From the NCBI GenBank assembly GCA_041654215.1, contig JBAZDY010000007.1, positions 1 through 39,965 on the forward strand: DNA of 39,965 nucleotides, written 5' to 3'. Position 1 is the first letter of the stretch; each line of letters begins with the position of its first letter. This DNA comes from Undivivens sp041654215. Its GTDB lineage: Bacteria > Omnitrophota > Gorgyraeia > Gygaellales > Profunditerraquicolaceae. This document shows, piece after piece, positions 1-8,129 of the stretch. The notes under the pieces are model-generated. The model was not told where the DNA came from. It worked only from the letters and a program-made list of their open reading frames with translations, and ran no database searches. Made by a program: the position numbers and the translations under genes.

Positions 1-238
1 GGAGAAAATCACGCAACAGGCCGATGCAGAGTACGAGAAAATCAGGCAACCGGCCTATGCAGAGTACGAGAAAATCACGCAACAGGCCGATGCAGAGTAC
101 GAGAAAATCACGCAACAGGCCGATGCAGAGTACGAGAAAATCAGGCAACCGGCCTATGCAGAGTACGAGAAAATCACGCAACAGGCCTTCTGGGATTTAT
201 TTGCTGACCCCAAAAATCGCGCAGAGGCATGGAAATAG
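1..238 (+). CDS. C-terminal part of the 11-residue-repeat protein (gene continues from 39415 across the window ends)
   Basis: The frame starting at base 2 is open to a TAG at 236-238. It holds five further copies of an 11-residue unit (AEYEKITQQAD with variants IRQPAY) and a unique tail ending FADPKNRAEAWK. Joined to 39415-39965 it makes one 789-nt frame of 262 aa, and base 1 supplies the third base of a TGG codon begun at 39964. Units at 26, 59, 92, 125 and 158 continue the 33-nt spacing of those at 39727-39958. It is cargo of the inserted element and uses GAG codons freely, unlike the backbone. Function is unknown; the repeat should form a long charged helix or coiled coil. Confidence 0.8.
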   Translation, partial: EKITQQADAEYEKIRQPAYAEYEKITQQADAEYEKITQQADAEYEKIRQPAYAEYEKITQQAFWDLFADPKNRAEAWK

Positions 239-266
239 ATTCACTGTAGATGAAGGGATAGTTACG
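239..266. repeat. Right terminal inverted repeat of the 863-bp element
   Basis: The reverse complement of this stretch begins CGTAACTATCCC and continues with TACAGTGAAT. It matches the left end at 39369 with about 8 mismatches in 28. It directly follows the stop codon of the repeat-protein gene. Confidence 0.7.
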
Positions 267-274
267 TCTTTTTA

Positions 275-657
275 TCGGCTTGAATCCTTCGACCGCGAAC
301 GAAACAAAGGACGACCCGACAATCCGCCGCTTGATAGGGTTCGCGAAGGAATGGGAACTGGGGGCCCTTTATGCCGGAAACCTTTTCGGGCTTGTCACAC
401 CCGACCCCGCGAAGCTTCTTCTGGAAGGAATGAAATATCCGAACAACCGAAACGACTGGGCCCTTCTGGAAATGAAGAAGCGTTCGTCGGTCGTCCTGGC
501 GGCCTGGGGACATATCGGCCGGTATGCGGAAAGCCGCGCGGCGGAAGTTCTTCGCCTGGTCGGGTCGCCTATCTATTGCCTGGGAATCACGAAGGGCGGC
601 CAGCCGAAACACCCGTTATATATGGCGAAATTGACACGAAAGGAAGTATATTATTAA
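275..657 (+). pseudogene. DUF1643 family protein, C-terminal part, separated from its start by an inserted element
   Basis: The translation begins IGLNPSTANETKDDPTIRR and ends with GITKGGQPKHPLYM, both hallmarks of DUF1643. Family members normally carry some 35-45 residues before LNPST; here a stop at 259-261 closes the frame and no ATG precedes the motif. The missing N-terminus (FRFALWRIWD...GLLF) is at 39257-39368. Joining 39257-39368 to 275-657 gives exactly 165 codons. A TTG at 280 could restart translation, but the present copy is most likely inactive. The biochemical role of DUF1643 is not settled. Confidence 0.85.
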
Positions 658-658
658 A

Positions 659-907
659 ATGAAAACCGAATTCAAATGTCCGTCCGGTCATACTGTAAAA
701 GCGACCGACCTTCATTCGACCGTTATCCTGGCCGAAGCCGATATTGAAAAAGCGGTCGTCTTCGAATGTCCTTGCGGCAAGCGCGGCCATACCTTCACAT
801 TGAAGAAGGCGAAGGACGCCGGTATGTTCACGGTTGAAGAAGCATCCCGAATCGCCGAAGGCGGAAGAATACATCAAGCGAAATATGGCGGAAAGGCGGC
901 CATGTGA
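659..907 (+). CDS. Small zinc-ribbon protein
   Basis: This is an 82-aa protein starting MKTEFKCPSGH, with a second cluster CPCGKRGH near residue 38. The two Cys/His pairs suggest a single structural zinc site. It begins one base after the DUF1643 stop codon and overlaps the next gene at ATGTGA. No family name is recognised. Confidence 0.75.
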   Translation: MKTEFKCPSGHTVKATDLHSTVILAEADIEKAVVFECPCGKRGHTFTLKKAKDAGMFTVEEASRIAEGGRIHQAKYGGKAAM

Positions 908-1278
908 TAATATCATTTGCCTGGACGACCGCCGCCTTCAAAGCTGGCCGGAAGACTTGTACGCGACGGAACTGGAATAAGGAATACGCCGCCAGGTTCC
1001 GGCCTGGTTCCATTCATACCGGATACGACCGGAACCCGCGCTTTCAGGGAAAGCCGGTCGGCGACCTTCAGATAGTCCGCGAACCATATCCTGAAGCGAC
1101 GAAGAATATACCGGACGCGGATTTCGAAAACGAAGGATTCGCGTTCATGGAAGAACGGGGAATTCTTATCCAGGGAATGACGCCGCGGGCATTTTTCGAC
1201 CGCTGGCGTAATTCCGACGAAGTCCTGTATGTCGTCCGGTTCAAATTGGTTACGCCGGACGGGAAAGGGGTCAAATGA
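904..1278 (+). CDS. ASCH/PUA-like phage protein
   Basis: A 124-aa protein. The N-terminal pattern ISFAWTTAAFKAGRKTCTRR, followed by a Phe-Arg-Pro-Gly-Ser turn, resembles small phage proteins of the ASCH (PUA-like) type, which have been suggested to bind RNA or modified nucleotides. The family call rests on the K-T-x-TRR stretch only. It overlaps the upstream gene by 4 nt and the downstream one by 4 nt, so it is translated as part of an operon. Confidence 0.6.
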   Translation: MIISFAWTTAAFKAGRKTCTRRNWNKEYAARFRPGSIHTGYDRNPRFQGKPVGDLQIVREPYPEATKNIPDADFENEGFAFMEERGILIQGMTPRAFFDRWRNSDEVLYVVRFKLVTPDGKGVK

Positions 1279-1463
1279 CATATTGGGTCAAGCCCTGGCG
1301 AAAAGTTTTGAAACGCGAAGGATACGCGCCAGGCGGAAGGAACGGCGTGTCTTATACGTACCGTCTTTCATGCGGTCATATGGCCATACGAAAAGCGTCC
1401 GCCGGATACCCGAAACGCGTTCGATGTGAATTTTGTCCGGTTGAACCGGAAGGAAGGAAATAA
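1275..1463 (+). CDS. Small Cys/His protein of unknown function
   Basis: A 62-aa basic protein with SCGH near residue 33 and CEFC near residue 52, a plausible one-zinc ribbon. It overlaps the previous stop at ATGA. No function can be assigned. Confidence 0.65.
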   Translation: MTYWVKPWRKVLKREGYAPGGRNGVSYTYRLSCGHMAIRKASAGYPKRVRCEFCPVEPEGRK

Positions 1464-1464
1464 T

Positions 1465-1740
1465 ATGAAGAACAAATTTTTCGGATTCCTGGCCCGTAGG
1501 AAACAGGCGGCCGCCGCAAAGACGCCGCCGGTTCCCGCTTGTCCCTTTCCAGGTTGCGGCGTTCCCTTCGCGCCCGACCCGAAGCGGCCGGACGCTTGTG
1601 AACGACATCGGCAACTTATAACCGACTTCGGCTTTATCATGGCCCATTTGAAGACGGTCGAAGCCCCGAAGGAATCATTGAAGAAGGTCGATATTATCGT
1701 CCCGAAGGGCTTCCGGCAACCGCCCACGAAAGGGGGATAA
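1465..1740 (+). CDS. Small protein with a CPFPGC motif, unknown function
   Basis: The start at 1465 is chosen for the GGAAGGAAA site just upstream; it gives 91 aa. A basic, Ala-rich N-terminus (FLARRKQAAAAK) precedes CPFPGCGVPF and a CERH pair, which together could bind zinc. The C-terminus is basic. It is followed 4 nt later by the 508-aa gene. Confidence 0.7.
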   Translation: MKNKFFGFLARRKQAAAAKTPPVPACPFPGCGVPFAPDPKRPDACERHRQLITDFGFIMAHLKTVEAPKESLKKVDIIVPKGFRQPPTKGG

Positions 1741-1744
1741 AAAC

Positions 1745-3271
1745 ATGACTGATATAAATTTCGCGCCCCCGATTCGTTCGGTTCCATTCCCGCCAGCCGG
1801 TATTCAACTGGCCCCGTTAAAATGTACGGTCAATCGTGACCGCTTCGGGCGTGTAATATACGTTCCAGGCGACGGGGTCGGCGTCCAGGGAAGCGGTCTT
1901 TTGCCGCGCTTATCTGAAAACGCGGTCGTTCCACATACCGACCTTTTTCATTTCCTGGTAATCGGCGATTATATCGAAGAAGAAGACGATTATGTTATCC
2001 TGGAAAGCCTGGCAAAAGGAACCGCGGTCGGCCGGTTATCATGGTATGCTGAATCGAATTATACCGTCTTCCGCATGAACGACCCTGATTACATGGTCCT
2101 GGGAAAGCGGGCGGCGGAACTGGCGTCGGAATTCGGGCGGCGGCATTACGACTATATGTTTTATGCGCGCCTGTTTGCCTGGGCCGCTGGTTATTGGACG
2201 AAGGAACTGGCGACCGGACATTTCCCGCCGCGGCCGGTTACAACCGACCGGATACCGTATAAGTCCGACCGTGATTTCATTTGTATCGAACTATACTTCG
2301 CAATATGGAACCTGGTCGGCCGCCGGATAAGGGCCCACGGTTGCGCGCCCATGCCCGCGGAAGTGATTAACGCCGTCAATCGCGGAACCCTGGCGGTCAT
2401 TGACCATCATAACGGGGCGGTCGGCGACCCCTGGCGGGAACCCCGCGGGCCCGTGAACAATTACCCGAAGGTCGTCGGGGCGACGGCTGAAGCCATAAAG
2501 ACCTTCGACCGGCTTGTCCTGGCAAAAGACGGGCTTGTCTATAAGGAACGGCCGGTCACTTCGAACGACTGGGTTCCCCTGGGTCAAGCTATGGAAGACT
2601 TGAAGAAGGATACCATCGTCCAGCTTGATAAAACGCGGGGATACGTTACACGATACCACGGCGACAATAACATTTCCCTTCTGGCCCAGGTAAAAAACCG
2701 CGGCGGCGTCAATTCCGAAGCGCGGAAACGCCAGGAAGAAAAGGCCGCGGAATCGAAGCCGCAAAGTGATAATCTTACAATCGAAGTAATGAACGATAAA
2801 CGCGAACTGGTAAAGCCCCCGCAACTGTTAATACCAGGCGACGAAATCCATATAAAGAATCAAATCGGAATTGATAAGTCCGCGAAACCGGCCGGAAAAA
2901 GGGAATATCAGCAAAGGGAACCTTCAGAAGAAATCGAAGTCGCCATGAATAAACGAAAGCATGAACCAGGCCCCGACATTATCGCGCGCCCCCTGGGACA
3001 AAAGCGGAACCGCGTCCATGTTTACCGGCAACCTTACGGATGGCCGATTCGTTCCTGTGACTGGGTCGCCCAGGCCCCCGAAGACCTGGAAATCTTCTGG
3101 ATGATACAGGAAGGACAAGCGGTCGGATTCTTCAACCTGGCGGCTGAAAAAGGACATTCAATCTGTAAACATTGTCGGGCGATAATCGAAGGGAAACGAG
3201 TATCAATCGGCGGGAAGAACCACGGTCACGGGAAAGGGGCCCCGCCGCCAGGGGAAAAGGAAGGTCAATAA
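1745..3271 (+). CDS. 508-aa protein with permuted NlpC/P60 (papain-like) motifs
   Basis: The N-terminal half shows the order typical of circularly permuted NlpC/P60 proteins (YiiX/YaeF group). A His in the PHTDLFHFLVIGDYI segment (His64 or His69) comes first, then VILESLAKGTAVGRLSWY with Glu87, and the Cys comes late in DFICIELYFAIW (Cys180). Such proteins are amidases, peptidases or acyltransferases. A charged linker (about 310-410) leads to a C-terminal part with GHSICKHC and a His/Gly-rich tail. The catalytic assignment is inferred from motif order alone. It overlaps the next gene at TAATG. Confidence 0.55.
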   Translation: MTDINFAPPIRSVPFPPAGIQLAPLKCTVNRDRFGRVIYVPGDGVGVQGSGLLPRLSENAVVPHTDLFHFLVIGDYIEEEDDYVILESLAKGTAVGRLSWYAESNYTVFRMNDPDYMVLGKRAAELASEFGRRHYDYMFYARLFAWAAGYWTKELATGHFPPRPVTTDRIPYKSDRDFICIELYFAIWNLVGRRIRAHGCAPMPAEVINAVNRGTLAVIDHHNGAVGDPWREPRGPVNNYPKVVGATAEAIKTFDRLVLAKDGLVYKERPVTSNDWVPLGQAMEDLKKDTIVQLDKTRGYVTRYHGDNNISLLAQVKNRGGVNSEARKRQEEKAAESKPQSDNLTIEVMNDKRELVKPPQLLIPGDEIHIKNQIGIDKSAKPAGKREYQQREPSEEIEVAMNKRKHEPGPDIIARPLGQKRNRVHVYRQPYGWPIRSCDWVAQAPEDLEIFWMIQEGQAVGFFNLAAEKGHSICKHCRAIIEGKRVSIGGKNHGHGKGAPPPGEKEGQ

Positions 3272-3600
3272 TGTTACCGACCGAAAAGCGTATAATCGCC
3301 GACCGGCTTCTGGCCTGGTTAAAGGAAAATGAACTGGACGCCTGGTCGCGCGCCTTCGATATGCTGAAGAAGGCTTCCTTCGCTTTGAACTGGGAAGTTT
3401 ACGACCTTTGGAAAGGATACGACGTTCTTCTTATCATGGGGCGCGTCGAACGCCTTTCCAGTCATAAAAGCGCGGCCCGCGTTATCGACTGGCGGCCGTT
3501 GTCCGAACCGGCGTCGGCGAAGACCATAACGCCGGAAATTATCGAAGGGCTGAAATGTGTCAAAGGTAGCGTCGACGCCCTTTTAAGGCTGGTAAAATGA
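3271..3600 (+). CDS. Hypothetical protein, helical
   Basis: A 109-aa protein (MLPTEKRIIADRLLAWLKEN...). The start is fixed by the TAATG overlap with the previous gene and by the upstream GGAAGG. Mostly helical in appearance; no recognised motif. It overlaps the next gene at ATGA. Confidence 0.75.
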   Translation: MLPTEKRIIADRLLAWLKENELDAWSRAFDMLKKASFALNWEVYDLWKGYDVLLIMGRVERLSSHKSAARVIDWRPLSEPASAKTITPEIIEGLKCVKGSVDALLRLVK

Positions 3601-3950
3601 AGCTGGCAAATCCAAAGGAAAAGAAAATAATCGTTAAGGTCGACCGGAAGACGACCGGCGAAGTTTACAAGGGATACTTTACAAAGGTTATCCGGCGTCC
3701 GAACGAACATCGGCTGAATAGTCCCCCAGGTTGGGCCCATGACAAAGATACATTTGACCGCCTGGTTCGCCCGAACGCCCATACATTCCGCGTCGTCGAT
3801 ATGGCCGGACACCTGATATATGAAACGTCAATTAAACACTTCGACGCGAAGGCGTTCGTTATCAATCGCGGGTACGGCGAACAATACCTTCTTCCCTTGA
3901 ACGACTGGGACGTCCGGTCGACCGTCCAGGAAAGGCTTATCAATGATTGA
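3597..3950 (+). CDS. Hypothetical protein
   Basis: A 117-aa basic protein rich in beta-forming segments. It is coupled to both neighbours by short overlaps. I do not recognise a family. Confidence 0.7.
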   Translation: MKLANPKEKKIIVKVDRKTTGEVYKGYFTKVIRRPNEHRLNSPPGWAHDKDTFDRLVRPNAHTFRVVDMAGHLIYETSIKHFDAKAFVINRGYGEQYLLPLNDWDVRSTVQERLIND

Positions 3951-4644
3951 AAAACCGAAGCGGAAACATAAAAAGACCCGTACCGTTCCGCTGAATACGC
4001 AAAGGTCGCGGGAAAGGGCCGAACTATATTACATAATATACGAATCAATGGGCGTCGGCCGTACCCTGAAAAGATTATGGGCCGTCCTTCGTTCGGCTGG
4101 CGTGGAAATATCCCTGAAGCGGCTGGAAGAATATTCCGCCCCGCCGCCGCGGGGCCACGGCTGGCAAGCCCGTATCCTTGAACGTGCCGCGCGCCATGAA
4201 TCCCAGGAATTCGTCGAAGTCCAGGCCCAGGTCGACCGAATGAATATCGAACACGTTCAAATGTTCGGCGACCTGAAGCTTCTTCTGGCGGCCGGTATTC
4301 AGAAGCACAAAACGAAGCTGGAAGAACAAGTCAAAGCCGGACTTCCGGCCGTCCTTGACATGGACTTTTCGGACATGGTACGTATGTCCGAAGCGATACA
4401 ACGGGGCGAACGCCTGGCGCGGGGCCTGGCGACGTCGAAGGCTGAAGTTATCGTCGAAGTATTATCCCCGCTGGTCAAGGACATATTCGCCGTCTTCCTG
4501 GCGGCGAACAACATCACGAACGACCCGCCGGAACTGGTTCGGAAGCGGCAATCGGAATTCATAATGAGCGCGGACAAGGTACTGGCGACGTACTACACGC
4601 CCGCCGGTAAGCTGGCCGCGGTAATAAAGGGGGACAAGCCATGA
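3943..4644 (+). CDS. Putative terminase small subunit
   Basis: A 233-aa protein with a very basic N-terminus. The segment YYIIYESMGVGRTLKRLWAV, continuing VEISLKRLEEYS, reads like a helix-turn-helix, as in small terminases that bind the packaging site. A long helical middle (residues about 85-160) would suit oligomerisation. It lies 1.9 kb upstream of the large terminase, and no other gene nearby is a better candidate. The call is by position and general fold only. Confidence 0.45.
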   Translation: MIEKPKRKHKKTRTVPLNTQRSRERAELYYIIYESMGVGRTLKRLWAVLRSAGVEISLKRLEEYSAPPPRGHGWQARILERAARHESQEFVEVQAQVDRMNIEHVQMFGDLKLLLAAGIQKHKTKLEEQVKAGLPAVLDMDFSDMVRMSEAIQRGERLARGLATSKAEVIVEVLSPLVKDIFAVFLAANNITNDPPELVRKRQSEFIMSADKVLATYYTPAGKLAAVIKGDKP

Positions 4645-4841
4645 CGACTGAATGGAAGCGGAAGAATACTTTTATCAAAGACCTTCGCCAGTTCCTTCGA
4701 CGGTTCCGTATCGTCGAAGTAACGCGGGACGTTTTTAAGGAACTGGAAGAAGTCGACATCCCGACCGGCGGCCGTCAATACCAGGAAACCGGCCGCTTCG
4801 TAATCCAGATTCGTTTGACGGGCTTCTGGCGGCAAAGGTAG
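4641..4841 (+). CDS. Small basic protein, unknown function
   Basis: 66 aa, MTTEWKRKNTFIKDLRQFLRR..., overlapping the previous stop at ATGA. Highly charged; no motif recognised. Confidence 0.65.
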   Translation: MTTEWKRKNTFIKDLRQFLRRFRIVEVTRDVFKELEEVDIPTGGRQYQETGRFVIQIRLTGFWRQR

Positions 4842-4868
4842 AATAAGAAAACGAATGAAGGGGGGAAC

Positions 4869-5096
4869 ATGACAACGAATGAGACTGAAAACAAGCTGGT
4901 CGCAACCGTCCGCGGACTTGTCCGCCCTGTTATAACCTTTCTGGTTATACTGGCCCTGGTCGTCGTCCTGGTCGTCCTGGCGTTCCGGTATGCCGACGCG
5001 GTTATGGCGAAGGACATCGTTATCGCCTTCTTAACCCTGGTCGCGTCGATAACCGGCTTCTGGTTCGGTTCCAGGAAGAACGGGGAAAGCGGGTAA
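4869..5096 (+). CDS. Small membrane protein, holin-like
   Basis: 75 aa. Two hydrophobic segments can be seen: about residues 20-40 (VITFLVILALVVVLVVLAF) and 50-66 (IVIAFLTLVASITGFWFG), with a charged tail GSRKNGESG. This topology fits small holins, but no late gene is adjacent, so its role is uncertain. The ribosome site is GAAGGGGGG, lacking the GAG of a standard site. Confidence 0.6.
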   Translation: MTTNETENKLVATVRGLVRPVITFLVILALVVVLVVLAFRYADAVMAKDIVIAFLTLVASITGFWFGSRKNGESG

Positions 5097-5098
5097 TC

Positions 5099-5572
5099 AT
5101 GGCGAACTGTAAGAAGTGTGGCGGCCCGCTGAAGAAGGGGAATATCAAGGTCATTCGACCGCGGGGGAAAAAGCGGCCGTATCGCGTTTGTCGGGTATGC
5201 CCGCCGAAGAAGCCGGATTTTAATATTCATTGTCCTGGCATAATCCCGCCGCCGGTTATTACATTCCCGCCGGTTGACCTTATACCCGACCTTCTTCCGC
5301 CTGGCGGCCCCAGGAAGCCCCAGGATACGACGGGCGGACGTCCCGCCGTCGTTGAAGTATGTCGGGAAGTAACCGGCCCCGACCCCGCCAGATTTCGATT
5401 CTTTATGACCCAGGAACAAGCGGAACGGGTTCTAGCCGCCGCTGAAAAGAACGTCGCCTTCGGAATGGGCGTATCCTTCGAAGCGATACCGGTTCCCGCG
5501 TTCCAGGTAGAAAACGACGCCGCGGCCTTCGACGACCTGGTCGAAGTAACCGTCAACTGGGGAAACAAATGA
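5099..5572 (+). CDS. Zinc-ribbon protein with proline-rich linker
   Basis: 157 aa. N-terminal CKKCGGPL and CRVC form a plausible zinc ribbon (residues 4-35). A Pro-rich stretch follows (about 45-80), then a compact C-terminal part. No known function. Confidence 0.7.
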   Translation: MANCKKCGGPLKKGNIKVIRPRGKKRPYRVCRVCPPKKPDFNIHCPGIIPPPVITFPPVDLIPDLLPPGGPRKPQDTTGGRPAVVEVCREVTGPDPARFRFFMTQEQAERVLAAAEKNVAFGMGVSFEAIPVPAFQVENDAAAFDDLVEVTVNWGNK

Positions 5573-5838
5573 ACGCTGAAGGAACTGGAACCAGTCCGAC
5601 CGTAATCTTAATCATAGACAGCCCGACCGCGGCAACCTTGACCGCCGCAAAACTTCAAAAGCTGGCGGCCGTGGTATCCGTCCAGAGGTCGACCGAACCG
5701 GCTTGTCTCATAGTCGAAGCGGCGAAGGTCGCTTCCTTTGACCCGCTGGAAGTGTTTAACCTTCTGGCCGAACCGAAGAAGCGCGGCCGGTACTGGGAAA
5801 GCGATTTCAACCGGCAATTCGGAAGGCGGCGAAAATGA
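5569..5838 (+). CDS. Hypothetical protein
   Basis: 89 aa, overlapping both neighbours by 4 nt (ATGA). Ala/Thr-rich N-terminus with a basic tail (FGRRRK). No recognised domain. Its coupling to the HNH gene suggests co-translation. Confidence 0.65.
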   Translation: MNAEGTGTSPTVILIIDSPTAATLTAAKLQKLAAVVSVQRSTEPACLIVEAAKVASFDPLEVFNLLAEPKKRGRYWESDFNRQFGRRRK

Positions 5839-6527
5839 AATCCCGAAGCGCGAAACGGCTTAATAAAATGCACACCTGGGCCCATAGACGTTTCCATGAC
5901 GCGAAGGCCCCGCGGTTTATGCGTTACTGGCTGGATATTCGAACCATCATTGAAAACCTGATTATTGGCGAAGACCCGTCGCCGTTATATCCCTGGGAAA
6001 ACGAAAAGGCAAAGAAGCAACGTCTTCAAGCTGAAAAACGCCGGTATATTAAAGGGCCGAATGATACGAAAATGCCGGACTATATAGAATTGTCGCCGCC
6101 TGGGTTCTGTAACTGGTGCGGAACGCCCCTTCCGAAGACACACCGCCGCTTTTGTCCGGCGGTCATATTGAACCAGGGCGACCCGCTGGAACATAAGTCC
6201 CGCGCTTGTGCGAACGCTTATTTCAATTATTGGTGGACGGTTCCGCGCTGGAAGCGTATCGTCTTTATTCGCGACGGGTTCACTTGCCAGGAATGCGGCG
6301 TCAAACCGATTAAAACGAATCGACATGGTATCGAATTACCGGACTTCGGGGAACTGGCCGTCGACCATATCGTCCCCGTCGCCAGGGGCGGGAAGACGGA
6401 AACCTGGAACCTTCAAACGCTATGCCGGATATGTAATTCAAAGAAAAGGGACAAAGTACCGGACGGGGACGTTTCGTTGAACGTATGGCTGGCCCTGGAT
6501 ATTGCGAAACGTAAAGGGATTTTATGA
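5835..6527 (+). CDS. HNH endonuclease
   Basis: 230 aa. The HNH core is DHIVPVARGGKTETWNLQTL followed by CRICNSKK, in about residues 175-205, with the common Asn variant at the last position. CQEC upstream completes the zinc-binding knuckle, and a separate CNWCG/C cluster lies around residue 90. HNH proteins next to large terminases often assist DNA cutting during packaging. It overlaps the terminase gene at ATGA, which supports that role here. Confidence 0.85.
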   Translation: MKSRSAKRLNKMHTWAHRRFHDAKAPRFMRYWLDIRTIIENLIIGEDPSPLYPWENEKAKKQRLQAEKRRYIKGPNDTKMPDYIELSPPGFCNWCGTPLPKTHRRFCPAVILNQGDPLEHKSRACANAYFNYWWTVPRWKRIVFIRDGFTCQECGVKPIKTNRHGIELPDFGELAVDHIVPVARGGKTETWNLQTLCRICNSKKRDKVPDGDVSLNVWLALDIAKRKGIL

Positions 6528-8029
6528 TAACTCGAACGCCTTACTTTTTCAAGGACGCTTCCGTCGCCGCCGACGCGAACCAGCGCGAAGACGAATCGAA
6601 CTGGACGCGGACGCCCGCGACCCTGGGGGCCCACTTGTCCGCCGGTCATTATCAACGCTGGAATTATATCGATTTCCTGGCCGCCGACGCCGCCCAGGTT
6701 GCCGAACGCCAGTGTTTCAAAATTTACAACCTTCCGCCGCAACATGGCAAGTCCGAACTGATGTCCCACTGGCTTGTCGTTTGGTTCCTGAAGAAGTTCC
6801 CCTGGAAGAAGGTCGGCTTCGCTTCGTATGAAATGGGATACGCGTCGGAATGGGGCGGGAAGTGCAAAGATACCATAACCGAAAATTCCGAAGAACTGGG
6901 CCTTCGTTTGACCCAGGATACGAAAGCGAAAGGTCGCTGGCGGCTTTCCGGTTACGGCGGCGGAATGTATGTCGCCGGTATCGGGGGCCCCTTTACCGGA
7001 CGCGGCTTCGACCTTATTATCATTGACGACCCCGTGAAGAACGACGCCGAAGCTTTGTCGGCCGTTTACCGGAAGCGGAACTGGAACTGGTATCGGTCGG
7101 TATGCCGAACCAGGCTGGCCCCAGGCGGGTCGATTATCGTCATTATGACCCGCTGGCATGAACAAGACCTGGCCGGTTGTCTTTTAGGAAACCCGCCGGA
7201 AGACGAAGGACAAGCGGCGATTCCCGAAAAGGATGTTTCGCCGGATAACTGGGAAGTGATTAACCTTCCGGCCCTGGCGGAAGACAACGACCCGATAGGC
7301 CGGAAACCTGGGGAAGCCCTTTGTCCCGAACGATACGACGAACCGGCCCTGAAGAAGCAACGGGTCGCGTCCGGCCCGTTCTGGTGGTCGGCCCAGTATC
7401 GCGGGAAACCGACGCCGGAAGGCGGCGGCATTATAAAGACCGCGTGGTTCAAATCATACGAAGACCGGAACCTTCCCAGGACGGAAAAGGGCGACCTTCA
7501 TTTTTCGCGCCTGATTCAGATATGGGATACGGCCTTCAAAGAAGCGCAACGGAACGACCGGACGGCATGTTTGACCCTGGGCGAAGCGTTCAATCCAACC
7601 CGTTATTATATCCTTGACCTATTCGTGAAGCGGGTCGAATTCCCCGAACTGGTTCGCTTCTGTAAAGCGTATTATCATAAATGGAACCCCGACCGCGTCC
7701 TGGTCGAAGATAAGGCGTCCGGTATATCATTGATTCAACAAGTCCGCGCGGACGCCGGTATCCCGATTAAAGCGATAACGGTCAATTCCGGCGAAGACAA
7801 AGTCACGCGGGCCCATACCGTAACCGGCATACTGGAAGCGGGCCTGGTCTTCGTCCCGCTGGTCGCGCCCTGGCTGGCCGATTTTCTTCAGGAAGTCGGG
7901 GCCTTCCCGAACGGGGCCCATGACGATATTGTCGACGTCCTGGTTCATGGATTGCGTTACCTGAAGCCCCATTTATCCGGCCAGCGGATTGTCGCCGAAG
8001 TCGGGGAAAAGAAATCCCGCTGGAAGTGA
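6524..8029 (+). CDS. terL: Terminase large subunit
   Basis: 501 aa. The Walker A-like site is PPQHGKSE at residues 71-78. Walker B is FDLIIIDDP with Asp168/Asp169. The RNase H-like nuclease has its first Asp in QIWDTAF (about residue 330), a second acidic residue in VLVEDKASG and a C-terminal HDDIVD. This motor-nuclease packages DNA into the prohead. The whole gene has no GAG and only one CTC, an extreme example of the backbone's word bias. Confidence 0.95.
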   Translation: MITRTPYFFKDASVAADANQREDESNWTRTPATLGAHLSAGHYQRWNYIDFLAADAAQVAERQCFKIYNLPPQHGKSELMSHWLVVWFLKKFPWKKVGFASYEMGYASEWGGKCKDTITENSEELGLRLTQDTKAKGRWRLSGYGGGMYVAGIGGPFTGRGFDLIIIDDPVKNDAEALSAVYRKRNWNWYRSVCRTRLAPGGSIIVIMTRWHEQDLAGCLLGNPPEDEGQAAIPEKDVSPDNWEVINLPALAEDNDPIGRKPGEALCPERYDEPALKKQRVASGPFWWSAQYRGKPTPEGGGIIKTAWFKSYEDRNLPRTEKGDLHFSRLIQIWDTAFKEAQRNDRTACLTLGEAFNPTRYYILDLFVKRVEFPELVRFCKAYYHKWNPDRVLVEDKASGISLIQQVRADAGIPIKAITVNSGEDKVTRAHTVTGILEAGLVFVPLVAPWLADFLQEVGAFPNGAHDDIVDVLVHGLRYLKPHLSGQRIVAEVGEKKSRWK

Positions 8030-8058
8030 TTCACGATTGCGCTTTCCATGACGTCATA

Positions 8059-8087
8059 TTGACACAATGGAAAATTTAATATATAGT
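8059..8087 (+). promoter_or_regulatory. Sigma70-type promoter for the head operon
   Basis: TTGACA at 8059-8064, a 17-nt spacer, then TATAGT at 8082-8087. It lies in the 100-nt gap between large terminase and portal, so it could start the late structural transcript. It also overlaps the first in-frame ATG of the portal frame, which argues for the later start. Confidence 0.75.
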
Positions 8088-8129
8088 TCGGATAAAAGCC
8101 CGAATCTATTGTCGAAAGGACTTGAAGAC

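Larger units (their letters stand above)
1..266. mobile_element. Right part of an 863-bp inserted element (left part at 39369-39965)
   Basis: The element runs 39369-39965 plus 1-266. It is flanked by the direct repeat TCTTTTTA (39361-39368 and 267-274), read as an 8-bp target duplication. The left end GGCAAGTATCCC pairs with the right end read in reverse (CGTAACTATCCC); about 20 of the first 28 positions match, including TATCCC and TACAGT. No transposase is encoded, so it would be a non-autonomous element with one passenger gene. Removing it with one target copy restores an unbroken DUF1643 gene. The very outermost base does not match between the ends. Confidence 0.8.

Noticed and set aside
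631..657. TTGACA-like promoter at the end of DUF1643
   Set aside because: TTGACA is present, but the best -10 (TATTAA) is only 15 nt away and TTAAAA at 17 nt is poor; it lies inside coding sequence.
280..657. DUF1643 as a complete gene starting at TTG 280
   Set aside because: The family needs the N-terminal strand and helix found at 39257-39368; the restored gene is in frame after removing the element.
24..662. A 212-aa + strand frame reading QSTRKSRNRP repeats
   Set aside because: It is an alternative frame of the repeat gene running on into DUF1643; codon use and motifs support the other frames.
8067..8129. Earlier start for the portal at 8067
   Set aside because: It overlaps the promoter, lacks a ribosome site, and its first 21 residues are not family-like; 8130 has GAAAGGA.
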